From NCBI GenBank assembly GCA_947044405.1, contig CAMRHE010000012.1, forward strand, positions 8,242,001 to 8,306,000: a stretch of 64,000 nucleotides of DNA, written 5' to 3'. Source of the stretch: Leptodactylus fallax (Eukaryota > Chordata > Amphibia > Anura > Leptodactylidae). This document shows, piece by piece, positions 1 to 13,041 of this stretch; within the stretch, counting starts at the first letter, position 1; the number at the start of each line of letters is the position of its first letter. The position numbers and the translations under genes are program-made. The notes beneath the pieces were generated by a model. That model had not been told where the DNA came from and searched no databases. It was given only the letters and a program-made list of their open reading frames with translations.

Positions 1-812
1 AGACCTGCTTTGCAGAGGTGAGTGCGCTCTTGAAGGTGAGAACTGCCTCTTTGTATCTGGTGAAGTCCTCCTGGGAATGGCATAGATAGATAGACAGATA
101 TGTATATAAATATATCTCACATTGCTTTCAAGGGAGGCAAAGATAGGAGCAGGACATTGAAAAAACTAAGCATCCTGTTAGATCTTGCCACAGATGTTGG
201 ATTAAGCATGGGAGGCCACAGCTTGAGACTCCCCACTGATTAAGTCCATTTATGTGGCCCTAATTAGTGGCGTAAAGCTGGCTGGCAGTATTCCTCTTCA
301 TTAACAAAAATGCTGCCGCCGCATGGGTGGTCCACCGTGGCTCTGTCGCTCAAGGGCCCACACAAACCCTGTATACACTATAGTTACTACATGTTTCTTA
401 AAGTGTACCTCCAGTTTTAAACAACTTTTAATAAATGATTAGTGCATTTGAATATAAGAAACTTTGTAATATATTTTATTAAGGAGATCTGGTTCTTTCT
501 CCACTTATTAAGCTGTTCTCCTGCTCCTTATCTTCAATCTAACTGCTTGTTTACATTATATTCACCCCCGTTTTCAGCCTCACAAATATCTTCAAATATA
601 GCAGTGTTAAAAGAGTTCAGAATAGAAGAGTGAAGCAACAGAAATTATTTGAGTGTCTTTTCTATCTTCCCTTTTCATAGAATAATATGTAAAAAGTAAC
701 TGCTAGAAAAGTGAGAAGAAAGCATATTTCTTTAATAAGATATATTACAAAGTTTTATATATAAACCTGAACTATTTATTTATGAAGAGATGTTTATATC
801 TGGCGGTACGCT
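1..812. other. unannotated AT-rich DNA
   Basis: I see no coding region or recognisable repeat family here. A short degenerate GATA/GACA-type microsatellite lies around 85-113. The open frames are short and have no recognisable motif. Confidence 0.6.
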
Positions 813-816
813 TTAA

Positions 817-1094
817 AGGGAGTCTGTCACCAGGACCCAGCAATCACCTCAGCCCTGTAGATAGATAGGTCAGGGTCACCTGCATTAAACAGCGTTTATC
901 CCTTTTGAATCAATGCCTTTGTTGTTGGGACATTGCTGTTTTTGTCAATATGCAAATGAGTTATTTGCAAACAGCGATATTTTGGCAACAGAGGCATGGA
1001 TTCAAAAAGGGAAAATACAATTTGATTCAAGTGACCCTTACCTATCTATCCGCAGGGCTAGGTTGATATGCTGGGTTCTGGTGACATACTCTCT
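817..1094. mobile_element. TTAA-flanked MITE (T2/Kolobok-like)
   Basis: The element is flanked by TTAA at 813-816 and 1095-1098. Its ends are inverted repeats of about 80 bp at roughly 85% identity; the left end reads AGGGAGTCTGTCACCAGGAC and the right end is its imperfect complement. TTAA target duplications with a TTAAAGG-purine-purine terminus match the T2 MITEs described in Xenopus and linked to the Kolobok superfamily; piggyBac-type MITEs are the alternative. No protein is encoded. A fragment of the same right half recurs at 53467-53571. Confidence 0.7.
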
Positions 1095-1098
1095 TTAA

Positions 1099-1277
1099 TG
1101 AATTTCAAGGGTTATTATTGCACCAGTGCCAGCTGGTGTAGGGAGTCTTATAGGCCAGGTAATTCTAACTGGGAAAACAGGTATGCAGATATTTAGTCAT
1201 ATTGCAAGGTCAGAATTTGATTTATAGGGTGCTAAAGGGGCAGCTTACAGACTCCCGGAGGAGACAAAATCTGCGCA
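1099..1277. other. spacer without recognised features
   Basis: Short interval between two DNA transposons. Nothing recognisable is seen in it. Confidence 0.5.
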
Positions 1278-2573
1278 CAGGGGCGGATTGGGACCTGAAA
1301 GTGGCCCTGGAAAAAAACATTTAAAAGTGGCCCCATTTTATAGTAGGTGGAGTCTTTAAGGGAAGGCAGGGCTAGCACAAGTAGTTCCACCATGTAAAGC
1401 AGTCCTTTGTAAAGTAATTTTGCACAGGACTGATTTACATTGAGGGAGAGGCAGCAGTCCTGTGTAAGTTACATTCCATGTAAAACAGACATTTCTGTTA
1501 CACAGGGCTGTCTGCTTTATATCTAAAGGCAACAGTCCTATGTAAGTAAAGTTATAGGCAGTGGGATCAGGGTGTCAATTAAACTGTAGGTGCAGCAGCA
1601 GCTGACATCAGACTCACAGTCCACAGACTCCTCAATTTAGAGGCTCTCAGGATTTGGACAAACTCCAGAGGTGTAACATAAAAAAAGAAAAATATGTTCC
1701 GCTGCTGTCCGCTGTTGCAGTCTGTTCAATGGCGCACCGTACTTAGTGACATCAACAGTCCCTTTCCAGCGACCACCTGAATGGCCTCAGTGGTCACGTG
1801 GGATGCAGGGGGAATGAGGCACAGTGCAAACCCAAACATGCTGCATTGTCAGACACTGGAATGCTGAGGACAGCTGACTATGTTTTTTTTTCTTAATGTT
1901 ACTCGTCTTTAAAAATAATGTCCCATAGTAAACGCAGTATAATGTCCCACACTGGCCCTCACACAGTATAATGTCCTATAGCGGCCCCTTCTCATAGTAC
2001 ATTTCCGATAATGGACCCTCCACACACTATAATGCCCTATCGTGGTCTCCCCACACAGTGAAATGTCCCATAGTGGCCCCTTCACACAGTAAAATGTCTC
2101 ATAATGGCCCCTCCACACACTATAATGCGCTATAGTGGCCGCTTCCACATAGTATAATGCCTTATAGTGGCCGCTCCTCACAATACAATGTCTCATAGTG
2201 GTCCCTCCACACAATATAATGCCCTATAGTGGCCCCTCCATACAGTATAATGCCCTATAGTTGTCCCTCCACACACTATATAGTGGGCCCTCCACACACT
2301 ATAATGCCCTATAGAGCCCAAAATATAATAGCGGTCCAAACAAAACTGCTGGGCGAACCTCACGCGATGAATCTCATTAAATTCATCCAACACATACTCT
2401 CAGTGCCAGTCCCAGGCGTCCTCCACTCTGAAGGTATAAGGCGGGGGCTACTGGGCTGCAGCAATAGTCAGGGTAAGGTGCCTTGGGGCAGGTAGCTTAC
2501 CTGCCCAGCGGCCCATATTCTAGTCGGCCCACCAGGAATTTTCCCAGTGATATACATTGGCATTCCACCCCTG
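1278..2573. mobile_element. hAT-like non-autonomous element with internal tandem array
   Basis: The left terminus CAGGGGCGGATTGG and the right terminus (complement CAGGGGTGGAATG) form short imperfect inverted repeats of the hAT kind. The possible 8-bp target duplication is decayed: tctgcgca at 1270-1277 against tctgctgg at 2574-2581, five of eight matching. No transposase is present. The right half carries a degenerate minisatellite, listed separately. Related arrays sit in other hAT-like elements at 38.4 and 46.3 kb. Confidence 0.55.
1909..2325. repeat. degenerate ~30-bp minisatellite
   Basis: Roughly a dozen diverged units resemble CCCATAGTGGCCCCTCCACA followed by CAGTATAATGT. Units vary between about 28 and 36 bp. 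Long open frames across the array (reading GHYSVWRGHY-like repeats on the minus strand) follow from the repeat and do not indicate a gene. Confidence 0.8.
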
Positions 2574-2945
2574 TCTGCTGGGTTATCCAGGACTATGATA
2601 CAAAGCTCCACTTCCTCTTTTCAGTAAGAGACATCACACCTGTTGGTCACAAGATCATGCTGCACTCCCATTCAAATAAATAAGTCTGAACTGTAGCATG
2701 GTCATGCGACCAACGGACATGATGTCACTTCCTGGGAAGAGAAAGTGGAGTTCAGTATCATAGTCTCAGGTAATACCTTTAGCACATCATGCACATCTTT
2801 GGCTGACCTAAAGACAAAATATCTAATCTATGCCTGCTATGAGTAGACATGGATTTGCACAAAAATTTGCCCTAATTTCTGAAATAAGTAATAGTTAACC
2901 TGTCAGTACACTGGAGACTGTGCCCCCACCTGGTTAACAATGGTC
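2574..2945. other. unannotated spacer
   Basis: No recognisable gene or repeat terminus is visible. Confidence 0.5.
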
Positions 2946-3056
2946 ACTTTTCTCAACACTGACAAAAACTAGCACAAATAGATTGATAAATTCACCCCCG
3001 ATATAGAATACTTTCTCCTAAAATCTCAAAAGATAATTCTAGATTCTGAAATTAGA
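2946..3056 (+). repeat. direct repeat, copy 1 of 2
   Basis: About 110 bp beginning cttttctcaacactgac and ending in a stretch containing gataattctagattctgaa. It recurs in the same orientation at 3566-3676 with roughly 85% identity. The ~510-bp interval holds no recognisable gene; it includes tttattaaaacac and cgtttcatccc motifs like those in other repeats of this window. Confidence 0.75.
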
Positions 3057-3565
3057 TCATAAACCTTGAAATTTCCATTGAGACCACAAATATGTCAGGA
3101 CATACTCATCAAGAGTACTACCTACATATGTACTTCAAAAATGCACATTGACATTATAAAAAAGGTATAAATCTTTATTAAAACACAATAAATATAGCCA
3201 TTAGCTAATTCATTAAAAACACGTAAAAAAAGTAGAGGATGGAAGGTCGTGACTACTGACATTGCACAAAATATAACAGAGCAATTCATATGGTGTACAC
3301 TTCATAAGCAAAATTCATATAAAAAAGGAATCAAAGGAAAACAATTATGCATAAAGTAATACAAAAAAAAGTCCTTGCATCAAAGCACATGAATAAACCC
3401 CAGTGACAATAAAATTAGTCTAGATACCACAATAATATGAACCATATACAAACCAGGATAGGGATATTGCCATTGAGTAGATAATCACAACCTCCAGCCC
3501 CAACATTCGTTTCATCCCATGGTTTCCTCTGGTGGCTGGAGGAGGCTGGTCTGTGTCTTAAATGA

Positions 3566-3676
3566 GGACTTTTCTCAACACTGCCAAAAAAGTGGTACAA
3601 ATGGACTGATAAATTGACCCCAGTGTAGAATACTTTCTCCCAAAGTCCCAAAAGATAATTCTAGATTCTGAAATTA
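3566..3676 (+). repeat. direct repeat, copy 2 of 2
   Basis: Second copy of the 110-bp repeat at 2946-3056, same orientation. The pair may be internal subrepeats of one larger element or a local duplication; the sequence alone does not decide. Confidence 0.75.
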
Positions 3677-3803
3677 GCATTTTATGTAGAGTAATGAAGG
3701 TATCAGACCACTTCTACCTAGCTTTATACTTCTAAACTGCAGCATTTGTTGGGTTTACTGTTTCAAGTCAGTTACAAGCAATGAATATTGAAATAAAGGA
3801 TTA

Positions 3804-4180
3804 CAGGTGTATCTCAATAAAGTAGAATATTTTTGAAACGTTCATTCATTTCAGTAATTCAGTAATACAATCCATAACCAGCGTCTTCCATGATTGTGTG
3901 TCCTACTGAATCAGACTGAGGGACCATTTAAAGGCTTAGGAAACCTTGGCAGGTGACACACTGAATTTACAATACTGAACTTTTTTACAATATTCCAATT
4001 TTCTTAGATTTGGGTTTTCATTACCTGTAATCCATAATCAACATTTACAGAAATAAAACACTTGAAATAGAACACTCTGTGTGTAAAGAATCTAGAAAAT
4101 ATAGGAGGTCACTTTTTTTAATTTAATTACTGAAAGAAATAAACATTTCAAAGATATTCTAATTTATTGAGATGAACCTG
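3804..4180. mobile_element. Tc1/mariner-type MITE
   Basis: The ends are imperfect inverted repeats of about 60-70 bp; the left starts CAGGTGTATCTCAATAAAG after a TA at 3802-3803. The right flanking dinucleotide has decayed to CA. The TIR resembles widespread vertebrate Tc1/mariner non-autonomous elements starting CAGGTGCATCTCAA. There is no coding capacity. Confidence 0.7.
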
Positions 4181-4223
4181 CATTAGCGAGTCTATGATAT
4201 GTATTCATTCTGTTGCAGAATCT

Positions 4224-4295
4224 AAAAGGTATCGCCTGATTTCTTCACTCTTCCACTACTTTCTATGGCTAACACGGTACAACATTATACTACTA
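4224..4295 (+). mobile_element. 5'-truncated Penelope-like element tail (72 bp)
   Basis: This 72-bp insert matches, in reverse complement, the terminal ~70 bp of the PLE inserted at 17093-18523, including CTAACACGGTACAACATTAT. It is flanked by a perfect 9-bp direct repeat, gcagaatct, at 4215-4223 and 4296-4304. The structure fits severe 5' truncation during target-primed reverse transcription. Confidence 0.85.
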
Positions 4296-4304
4296 GCAGA
4301 ATCT

Positions 4305-5284
4305 TCCATGCTCAGATTGTTCACCAGCTACTGAATATCTAAAAGCACTGAACAATACCTTAACCCAAGAATCCTGTTGTATACCGGGATTTTCCGGCTA
4401 TTAGTATTGTCTCAGTAGGATCAAAAGGGCTGATGGCATAACATTATTTTCCAAACAGAAAAATAAAGTTTTTCTATGCAAGTGTATACATTGGCAAACA
4501 GAAACATTATAATAAGCAATTCTGCCTTGAAGTAGCCTGAAATCCTCCTACACTATCTGTTTGTAAATTCTATATTGCACATTAGGAGACCTTTATCGTT
4601 CATGCCTTGGTTGGTTTTTGAATGTCCTGAATATAGTATTCTAAACAAAACAATGTTCTGCAGAAAAATACATATAGCAAGTTTTTAGCTTGAGAAAAAA
4701 AAATTATAGCAGCAAGCAGTCAAGCTGAAGAGCATGATCAGCTATCTTTATAACCCCTTAAGCAACGTGGATTACTATTAAGGCAGTCACTGGGCTGTGG
4801 ATTTTGCAAACTACAGTAAGCAAGTTCACCTGTATCCTTTGGGATTAATCTAGCTCCTGATAAATGAAGCTTTTCTGTACACTACCCTGTTTCTACAACA
4901 GAACATATTACTATTTTAAGTACTGCAAAGAAAGGGCTTTAAGGCAGAAATGAATAATGTTTTTAATTTAAACTTTACTGTTTGTATAAGGGGTAATATC
5001 ATTTTTGCTATTTTCCTATTAGGATCAAGAGCATCCAAGTAGCATGTATATACAGCAAGGTAAACAGGTCAATGCATTAAGAGTATTATGCCAATCATAT
5101 ATCATGTTTTTATTTTCTTCCATACATTACCTTTTTTGAATGACCTCTTCCCAAATGTGGCAATTTACGCATAGTTTCTGTCAAACTATTTTAGTGGCAG
5201 GGAATGTTTTTTTTTTATTTGTATTTATATTTCAATAGTACAAAACTAACTAATGTACTTTAATAATTTAAGAGGCTTAAGGTT
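4305..5284. other. unannotated AT-rich DNA
   Basis: Nearly 1 kb with no recognisable gene, RNA or repeat terminus. Confidence 0.5.
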
Positions 5285-5286
5285 TA

Positions 5287-5552
5287 GGGGCCTATTGTTA
5301 AGAGTTCCTTTCATGTCCTCTAACATGGTGTATGTTATACACTGCTGCAAAACTGACAGTGCACTAAATTCAGTGTACTGTCAATTTTACCTGCATCTGC
5401 CCTGATTGCAGAGATATCTGCGCCATTAGTTCTAGCACTAATGCTAAAGAACTATCAGATATTAGTACTAATTCAGCACATTGTCAGCTTTGCTGTGGTA
5501 TATAACATGCACAATGTTAGTGGACATGAAAGGAACTCATTAAATAGGCCCC
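5287..5552. mobile_element. MITE with ~85-bp inverted repeats
   Basis: The left arm begins GGGGCCTATT and includes AGTTCCTTTCATGTCC; the right arm is its complement at about 85% identity. A TA dinucleotide flanks each end (5285-5286, 5553-5554), consistent with a Tc1/mariner-type target. There is no coding capacity, and the superfamily is uncertain because the ends do not match the other families here. Confidence 0.7.
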
Positions 5553-5659
5553 TAAACCCAAATCAACCAATCTCCAGATGAGAGAGAAAGAAAAATAACA
5601 TAATCTAACCCATGATGGACAAATGACCTGACCAAGGATTCCAAGTTTCAAATCAATGT

Positions 5660-7847
5660 TTAATCCCTTGAAACACCTAAAGGACAAAGCCCCATTTTTC
5701 AAATCTGACATGTGTCACGTTATATGACAATAACTAGAGATGGGGGAATCAGGTAATGAACTGGGTTTCATCTCGAATATTCCAAATTGTTAGTTTTTTT
5801 TACAAAACCGAACAAATGGAGATTTCTCTCAGGCGAACTAAAATAGCTGCAGCATTATATCTGAAGAGACACCAGAGTATAATAAGTGGAGGCCCAGGAA
5901 AGGTAAAAATTTTTTAAAAAACACTCATAGTCACTTTCGACTACCTCTCTTGTGTCATGTTATATGGTAATAACTTGAGATGGGCGAAACGGGTAACGAG
6001 CTGTGTTCGTCACTTTGACATAACTTTGGCTGTGTTTGCCTTAGAGAGCTACAAATTGAATAGATAGGTTCTTAGTAGCCCTAAGAGTTTTCTACACAAT
6101 GTTTTAAGCCAGTTTAAAGTGTGATTCATACTGAATTGGTACACCCCAAAATGAACTGCGGACCTAAGCCGCCGAACCTGAACACGAGACGAATCCTAAG
6201 AGGTTCACCCATCTCTAGTAATAACTTTGGAGCGTTTCAACTTCCTGAGTGATTTTAATATTGTTTTTTTCATGATAAATTGTACTTCATGTTAGTAGTA
6301 TACTTTAGTCAATATCAATATTTTTGTATTTATTTATGAAAGACTAGGAAATTTGGTGAAAATTTGAAAAGATTCACTATTTTGAAAGGTTCTGCTTTTT
6401 AGACAAATAGCCATTCCATCCAAATCACTGCTTTATGTTGGCATCATCTTTTAACCGTCATTCAATTTATTTTTGACGTTAGAAGACTTTTCCAAATTTA
6501 TGTCATGTATGTTAATAAACCCCATTAATCACCCCATTCTCAGAACTGTACTCCCAAAAGATTCAAATCAGCATTTGGAAAGTTTATTAAACCTTTCACA
6601 AGAATGAAAGCAAAATGGAGGTTAAATTTAGACATTTTTAATATGTTCATTTACCCCTAAAATTTACACATTCATAAGGAGTTAAAGGAGAAAATGCATC
6701 ACGCAATTTGTTATAAAATTTCTCCTAAACACGGAAATACCCCATATGTGGTTGTAAATTGTTTGGATACATGACACTTCTCAGAACAAAAGAGTGCTGT
6801 TTGGCTTTTGAAGGGCAGATTTTTGCTGGAATAGTTTTCAGGTGTCATGTCTCAATTGCAGAGCCCCTAAAGTACCAGTACAATGGAAACCCGCCAAAAC
6901 TTACCACATTTAGGAAAGTACACCCACACGGAATTTATCAAAGTGTATACTGAGTATAGAGAACATTTTATTAATTTTGGGACATGAAAATGAAAAATTA
7001 CCCTTTTTTCAATTAAATTTCAGTTTAGCCCCAAATTTTTCATTTTCACAGGGGGTTAATGGAGAAACTGTGTTATACAATTTGATACAAGATTTCTCCT
7101 GAGTTTCTCATGTAAATTACTGTTTGGCACACAGCAGGGTACAGAAGGAGCGCCATTAGGCTTTTGGAGGACAGAATCATTTTCAGGTACCATTATGCAT
7201 TTGCAGAGCCCCAGTGGAAAGTACCACAAGAAGTGCCCTCATTTTGGAAACTACACTACTCAAAAAATTTATGAACGGGAAGTTGTTTTTTCACCCTAGA
7301 AGTGCTTTCCAAAATAAATGCAGAATAAATGGTGCCAAATGAAAAACTACATTTTCTCAGATAAACGGATTTGTCATGCCCAGCTTATGGCACTGTGAAA
7401 AGTCAGCTCTCCAGTTTTTATGTTTTGTTTCCTGATTTTGCAAATACTATATGTGGCCTTATTTTTTTTGCCTAGAAATATGACTGGGCTCAGAAGAGAA
7501 AGCGCACCATGCACATTAGAGGCCTAATTTGGACATTTACACTGCATTTCTGGGCAATTACAGAGACTCTGAAGTACAATAAAAATAAAGGCCCAAAAAA
7601 TATGACCCCATTTTTGAAACTACACCTTTAAAGGAATTTATCAAGGGTTTTAGTGACCACTTTGAGCCCAAGAGTGCTTCCAAGAAAATAACATGCAAAT
7701 TAAAAATTTACATTTTTTTCAAGAAATATTACTATTTTAAACAATTTTTTTTTAACTCCCACTAGGGGACCAGCAATCTAAGGTATCTAAGGGGTTAACA
7801 CCAACTGCAGGTGTTACCGGCGGGTGTCAGGTGTATGCTGACACAGG

Positions 7848-7850
<3 letters not shown>
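5660..7850 (+). repeat. truncated copy of the large repeat at 25506-30261
   Basis: Segments such as ctgacatgtgtcac, tttgcagagcccctaaagta and cattttggaaactacac align in order with the 25.5-30.3 kb repeat. The internal module recurs here about every 345 bp (6856, 7201). The left terminus and most of the 3' part are missing. A MITE (5734-6218) interrupts it. The copy ends near a GTGTTACCGGCGGGTGTC motif. No protein is encoded. Confidence 0.75.
5734..6218. mobile_element. PIF/Harbinger-type MITE
   Basis: The terminal inverted repeat CTAGAGATGGG / CCCATCTCTAG is flanked by the 3-bp duplication TAA (5731-5733, 6219-6221), the typical target of PIF/Harbinger elements. It has inserted into the large repeat: host sequence matching the 25.5-kb copy resumes on both sides. 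It has an internal duplication, in which ~60 bp of host flank plus left terminus recurs 240 bp downstream (5711 and 5951). Related ends occur near 53250-53270 and 53889. Confidence 0.65.

Positions 7851-7893
<43 letters not shown>
7848..7893. repeat. (TA)n microsatellite
   Basis: About 45 bp of uninterrupted AT dinucleotides. The IYIYIY-rich open frame across it is a by-product. Confidence 0.95.
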
Positions 7894-7897
<4 letters not shown>

Positions 7898-9141
7898 TGA
7901 TATTCCACGACCGTGAGCCAGGGGCAGAAAATAAAGAAGAGGCAGATGTCCGACTCAAATACCTCTTTACTTTCCGACGTCTGAGTCGACTTGTATGGAA
8001 TTGGCTGTAGTCCACCCCAGTAGGTCTGCCTCAGCAAAAAACAACCAATTTTATTTGTTTTTTTGCTTCGGTGCGCATAAGTTGCTCCAAAAGGGGCCCA
8101 CAGAGGCTCTGTTGCATAAAGGGCCCACACAACCCAGGAGCCGGCCCTGGAATTTGTAGTTGTTTAGTAATAAATTATAATCCATCCATAATGATTTAAT
8201 GACAGAAAAGCAGATTGGAATTTATGTTAATGGTCTACAGGGCTCTGTAGAAAGGCCAAGCTTTTTCAACACTGATCCGAGATTTTCCAACAAGTATCAG
8301 AAGCAGTCTTTTTAAAGAGGCTTTCAAATGACTCATGCTTTGTTTAGAATGTTGAGTAAGGGATTTCCAATAATGAAAATCCCTAAGTAATTTCAAAGTA
8401 TTTGACAGGAAGCATCGCAGCCCATTTGAACTGGAAATCCTTAGTTGTCCCTGCTTTCAGTGTCTACTGTGTACCTGTGATTTCCAGCATAAATGGACCA
8501 TCAAAATATAATGAAAAATGTTTGATAGCTCTACACCACTACAGTACCCAAAAAGTTTTTTTTAGTTATAAGTCTAAATTATTTTTCTTGGGACCACTAT
8601 ATAGTATAAATTCCTGAAAACTTTAGTGATCATAAGCAATTTTGGTAGTTTGGCCATGTACAGTATGATGCAAGACATACCCATATAGGTAAATCTGTTA
8701 ATGCGTCTTTGCAAGTGACAACAGCAGTTTTAAAACATTATAAGCAGACACAATGTATATCTTAGAATAAAACACAAAAGTAAAGCCAGGATGTGAGTGT
8801 TTACATAGGAAATCATTGGCCCTTACCCTCCTTGACTGTGGGCTTTCTTAATTGCTATGTATATATTATATATGATGATAGTGATTTCTCATTTTAGACA
8901 CAGTAATAGCAATATATAGTAAATATTATAAATAAACTCAATTTAATTTGGTACAAATTAGTCACTTTGTGTTAATATGCAAGCATTTAAACCTGCAAGA
9001 TACTACTAAATTAGATTGTTAGTCGCTTTGTATATTTTGCCACAAAGACTTTATTATTATACTTATTTTGTGGTCTTTGTCTATAAAATATGATATTAGT
9101 ATCAAAATAAGTTAATGTAATATAGAACATTTATTATACAG
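7894..9141. other. unannotated AT-rich DNA
   Basis: Over 1.2 kb with no gene or repeat family that I recognise. Confidence 0.5.
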
Positions 9142-9143
9142 TA

Positions 9144-10770
<1,627 letters not shown>

Positions 10771-10772
10771 TA

Positions 10773-11190
10773 TATCAGCTGCAAAATTGCATATAGCACA
10801 TTGTACCTTGTGCCCTACCTGTCATCTGCATGTTATTGAACAAGAGGAGCTGAGCAGATTGATGTATATTACTATAGTGTGGGGAATGATTCGGCATAGC
10901 TTATATTTTACTGATTTAAATCCTGCTTTCTCTGCATAGAAAGAGCAGGGATTTAAATAAAATAAAACATTTTTCATTCTGCTCACCTCCTTCTGCACTT
11001 GTCTATTCACAGTGAAAAAAACAAATCACTGCCATAATGTGGAATATTGTAAAAAGCAAAAAAAAAACCTAAAATATAACTTTTATTCTATACTTGAAAA
11101 GTACTATTGGATACTAATTACCATCTGCATCTGAACATACCTCTAATATATTGGTTCCATCATAGGTCCATCCAAAATCTGGATGCGACC
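10773..11190. other. unannotated spacer
   Basis: Nothing recognised, apart from a TTAAAGGAG at about 11190 that resembles a T2-type terminus but has no partner end. Confidence 0.5.
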
Positions 11191-13041
11191 TTAAAGGAGG
11201 TACTCCATAGGTCTAGTATGATAATATAGTTTGTGTGTCCCTATAGTTTGTGAGATCTTCTCTTCAGATTATGACACTCTGACACTGATCAGATCAAAAA
11301 GCTTCTGTCTAGACAGCATAGAGGAAGAGGCTCTAATCATCTACGAGGGGATGTTCTGGCTCAGAAGACACAACAGAACATTTTTTTTAATCACAGGGCC
11401 ACTGATCACTCAGTATCTTTTCAGAAGTTGACTGGACACCATAACTTAACCAGTGGCAGAAAAAATATGAACAATATCTCCGCCACGTGCATTCAAATGC
11501 CTCCCCTGATTATCAAAATAGATGAGGGTCCACAAAAGGTCCTTCAGTATTTGGCACAGGCTATATTGACACCTTTGAGCGTATGGTAGTACAAGGCCTG
11601 TCAACTCTGGAGTGTGACAGAGAAATGGTGAGGAGGGGGAGCCTGAATTACAAACAGATGATTAGCCCTATTAGATCTAGAAAGAGATGAGTCCATTGTT
11701 ATTAAGCCCTCTGACAAGGGGGAAATGTAGTCATGATGGACGGTATCAAGTATAAACAATTGTGCTTGAATATTCTCTCTCACCAAGAGTATTACAGAAT
11801 CCTTGTTTATGATTCCACTGATATCTTGTTAAGAGGACTACATCATATTTAGGATAAGGCATTTCAAGAAGGGTTGATCAATAAAAAAGAGCTAGCCTTT
11901 ATGAAATTGAAACATCCTCTAATTGCAACATCTATTGTCTCCCAAAAGAACATAAACGGTATGACCAACTAAAGGGATGAACCATTGTCTTAGGTATTGA
12001 GGGCATTGCACATAGCACTAGTATATATATTGATGTTATTTTACATCCTTTTCTCATAATGCTGCCGTCATATGCCCAGGATAATATGGATGTCTTACTA
12101 CATCTGGAAGAAACCCATTTCCCGGCAGGTACTTTGCAGGCCACTTTGGATGTGAAGACTTTGTATGGCTGTGCAGTATTTTCTTGAATGAGGGACAATC
12201 ACTTTAGACCACAAAGAATTTGTGCTAAAATTGCTGCAGTTCATCTTGAAGAGCAATTATTTTTTCTTCAATTACAATTTTTTCTTCAATTACTTGGGAC
12301 CGCGATACAAATCTCTTTTTTAAGGTTGTTGAGCATTTTAGGTTTATTGAGAAAATGGAGACATGGACATCGTTGATGGCACCCTGGTTGATACATACAT
12401 CTCGATGATGTCCAGGATAGGGATGACCGAATTGTTTAGGGAGTTTGAGACGATGGTGAACCAGAATGATATCAACATGGAATTTCCATCTGCATCTTAC
12501 CATCTGTATCAATGAGGACAGTATGCCAGTTACATCAGCATTCCGCAAAGACACGGCCATGAATAGTCTGCTCGTCTGGAATAGTCATCATCCCTTTCCA
12601 TTAAAAAAAGAGTGATTCCTAAGGGGCAGTTTCTGTGTATTTGCAGAAACTGCTCCGAGATTGATGAGTTTCATCACCAAGCAGATGAATTGGAGGACAG
12701 ATTCCACAGACGTGGATACCCGAGTCATGTCCACAAAATCGTATAAGTCTGTTATTCCACAATCACTGGAATTGAAGGAACAAACAACAAAACTTATAGC
12801 AAATTTTGATAATCACAATAATCAAATTATGGAGATTCTCAGGTCATACTTGGGTATTCTTAATTTGGATCTTAATTTAAATGGCATGATTACTACTCAT
12901 TATCTTTTTTTATAAAGGGAAAAATCTAAAAGAATGTCTGGTACACAGCCATATATCACCCATGAGTAGTGAAGGGACTTGGCTAGAAAAGGGAAGGATC
13001 TATGGTATCTTCAAATGTGGGTCATGCAAGGCCTGAAAATA

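Noticed and set aside
7795..8130. Open frame with IYIYIY run, possible membrane protein
   Set aside because: Created by the (TA)n microsatellite at 7848-7893.
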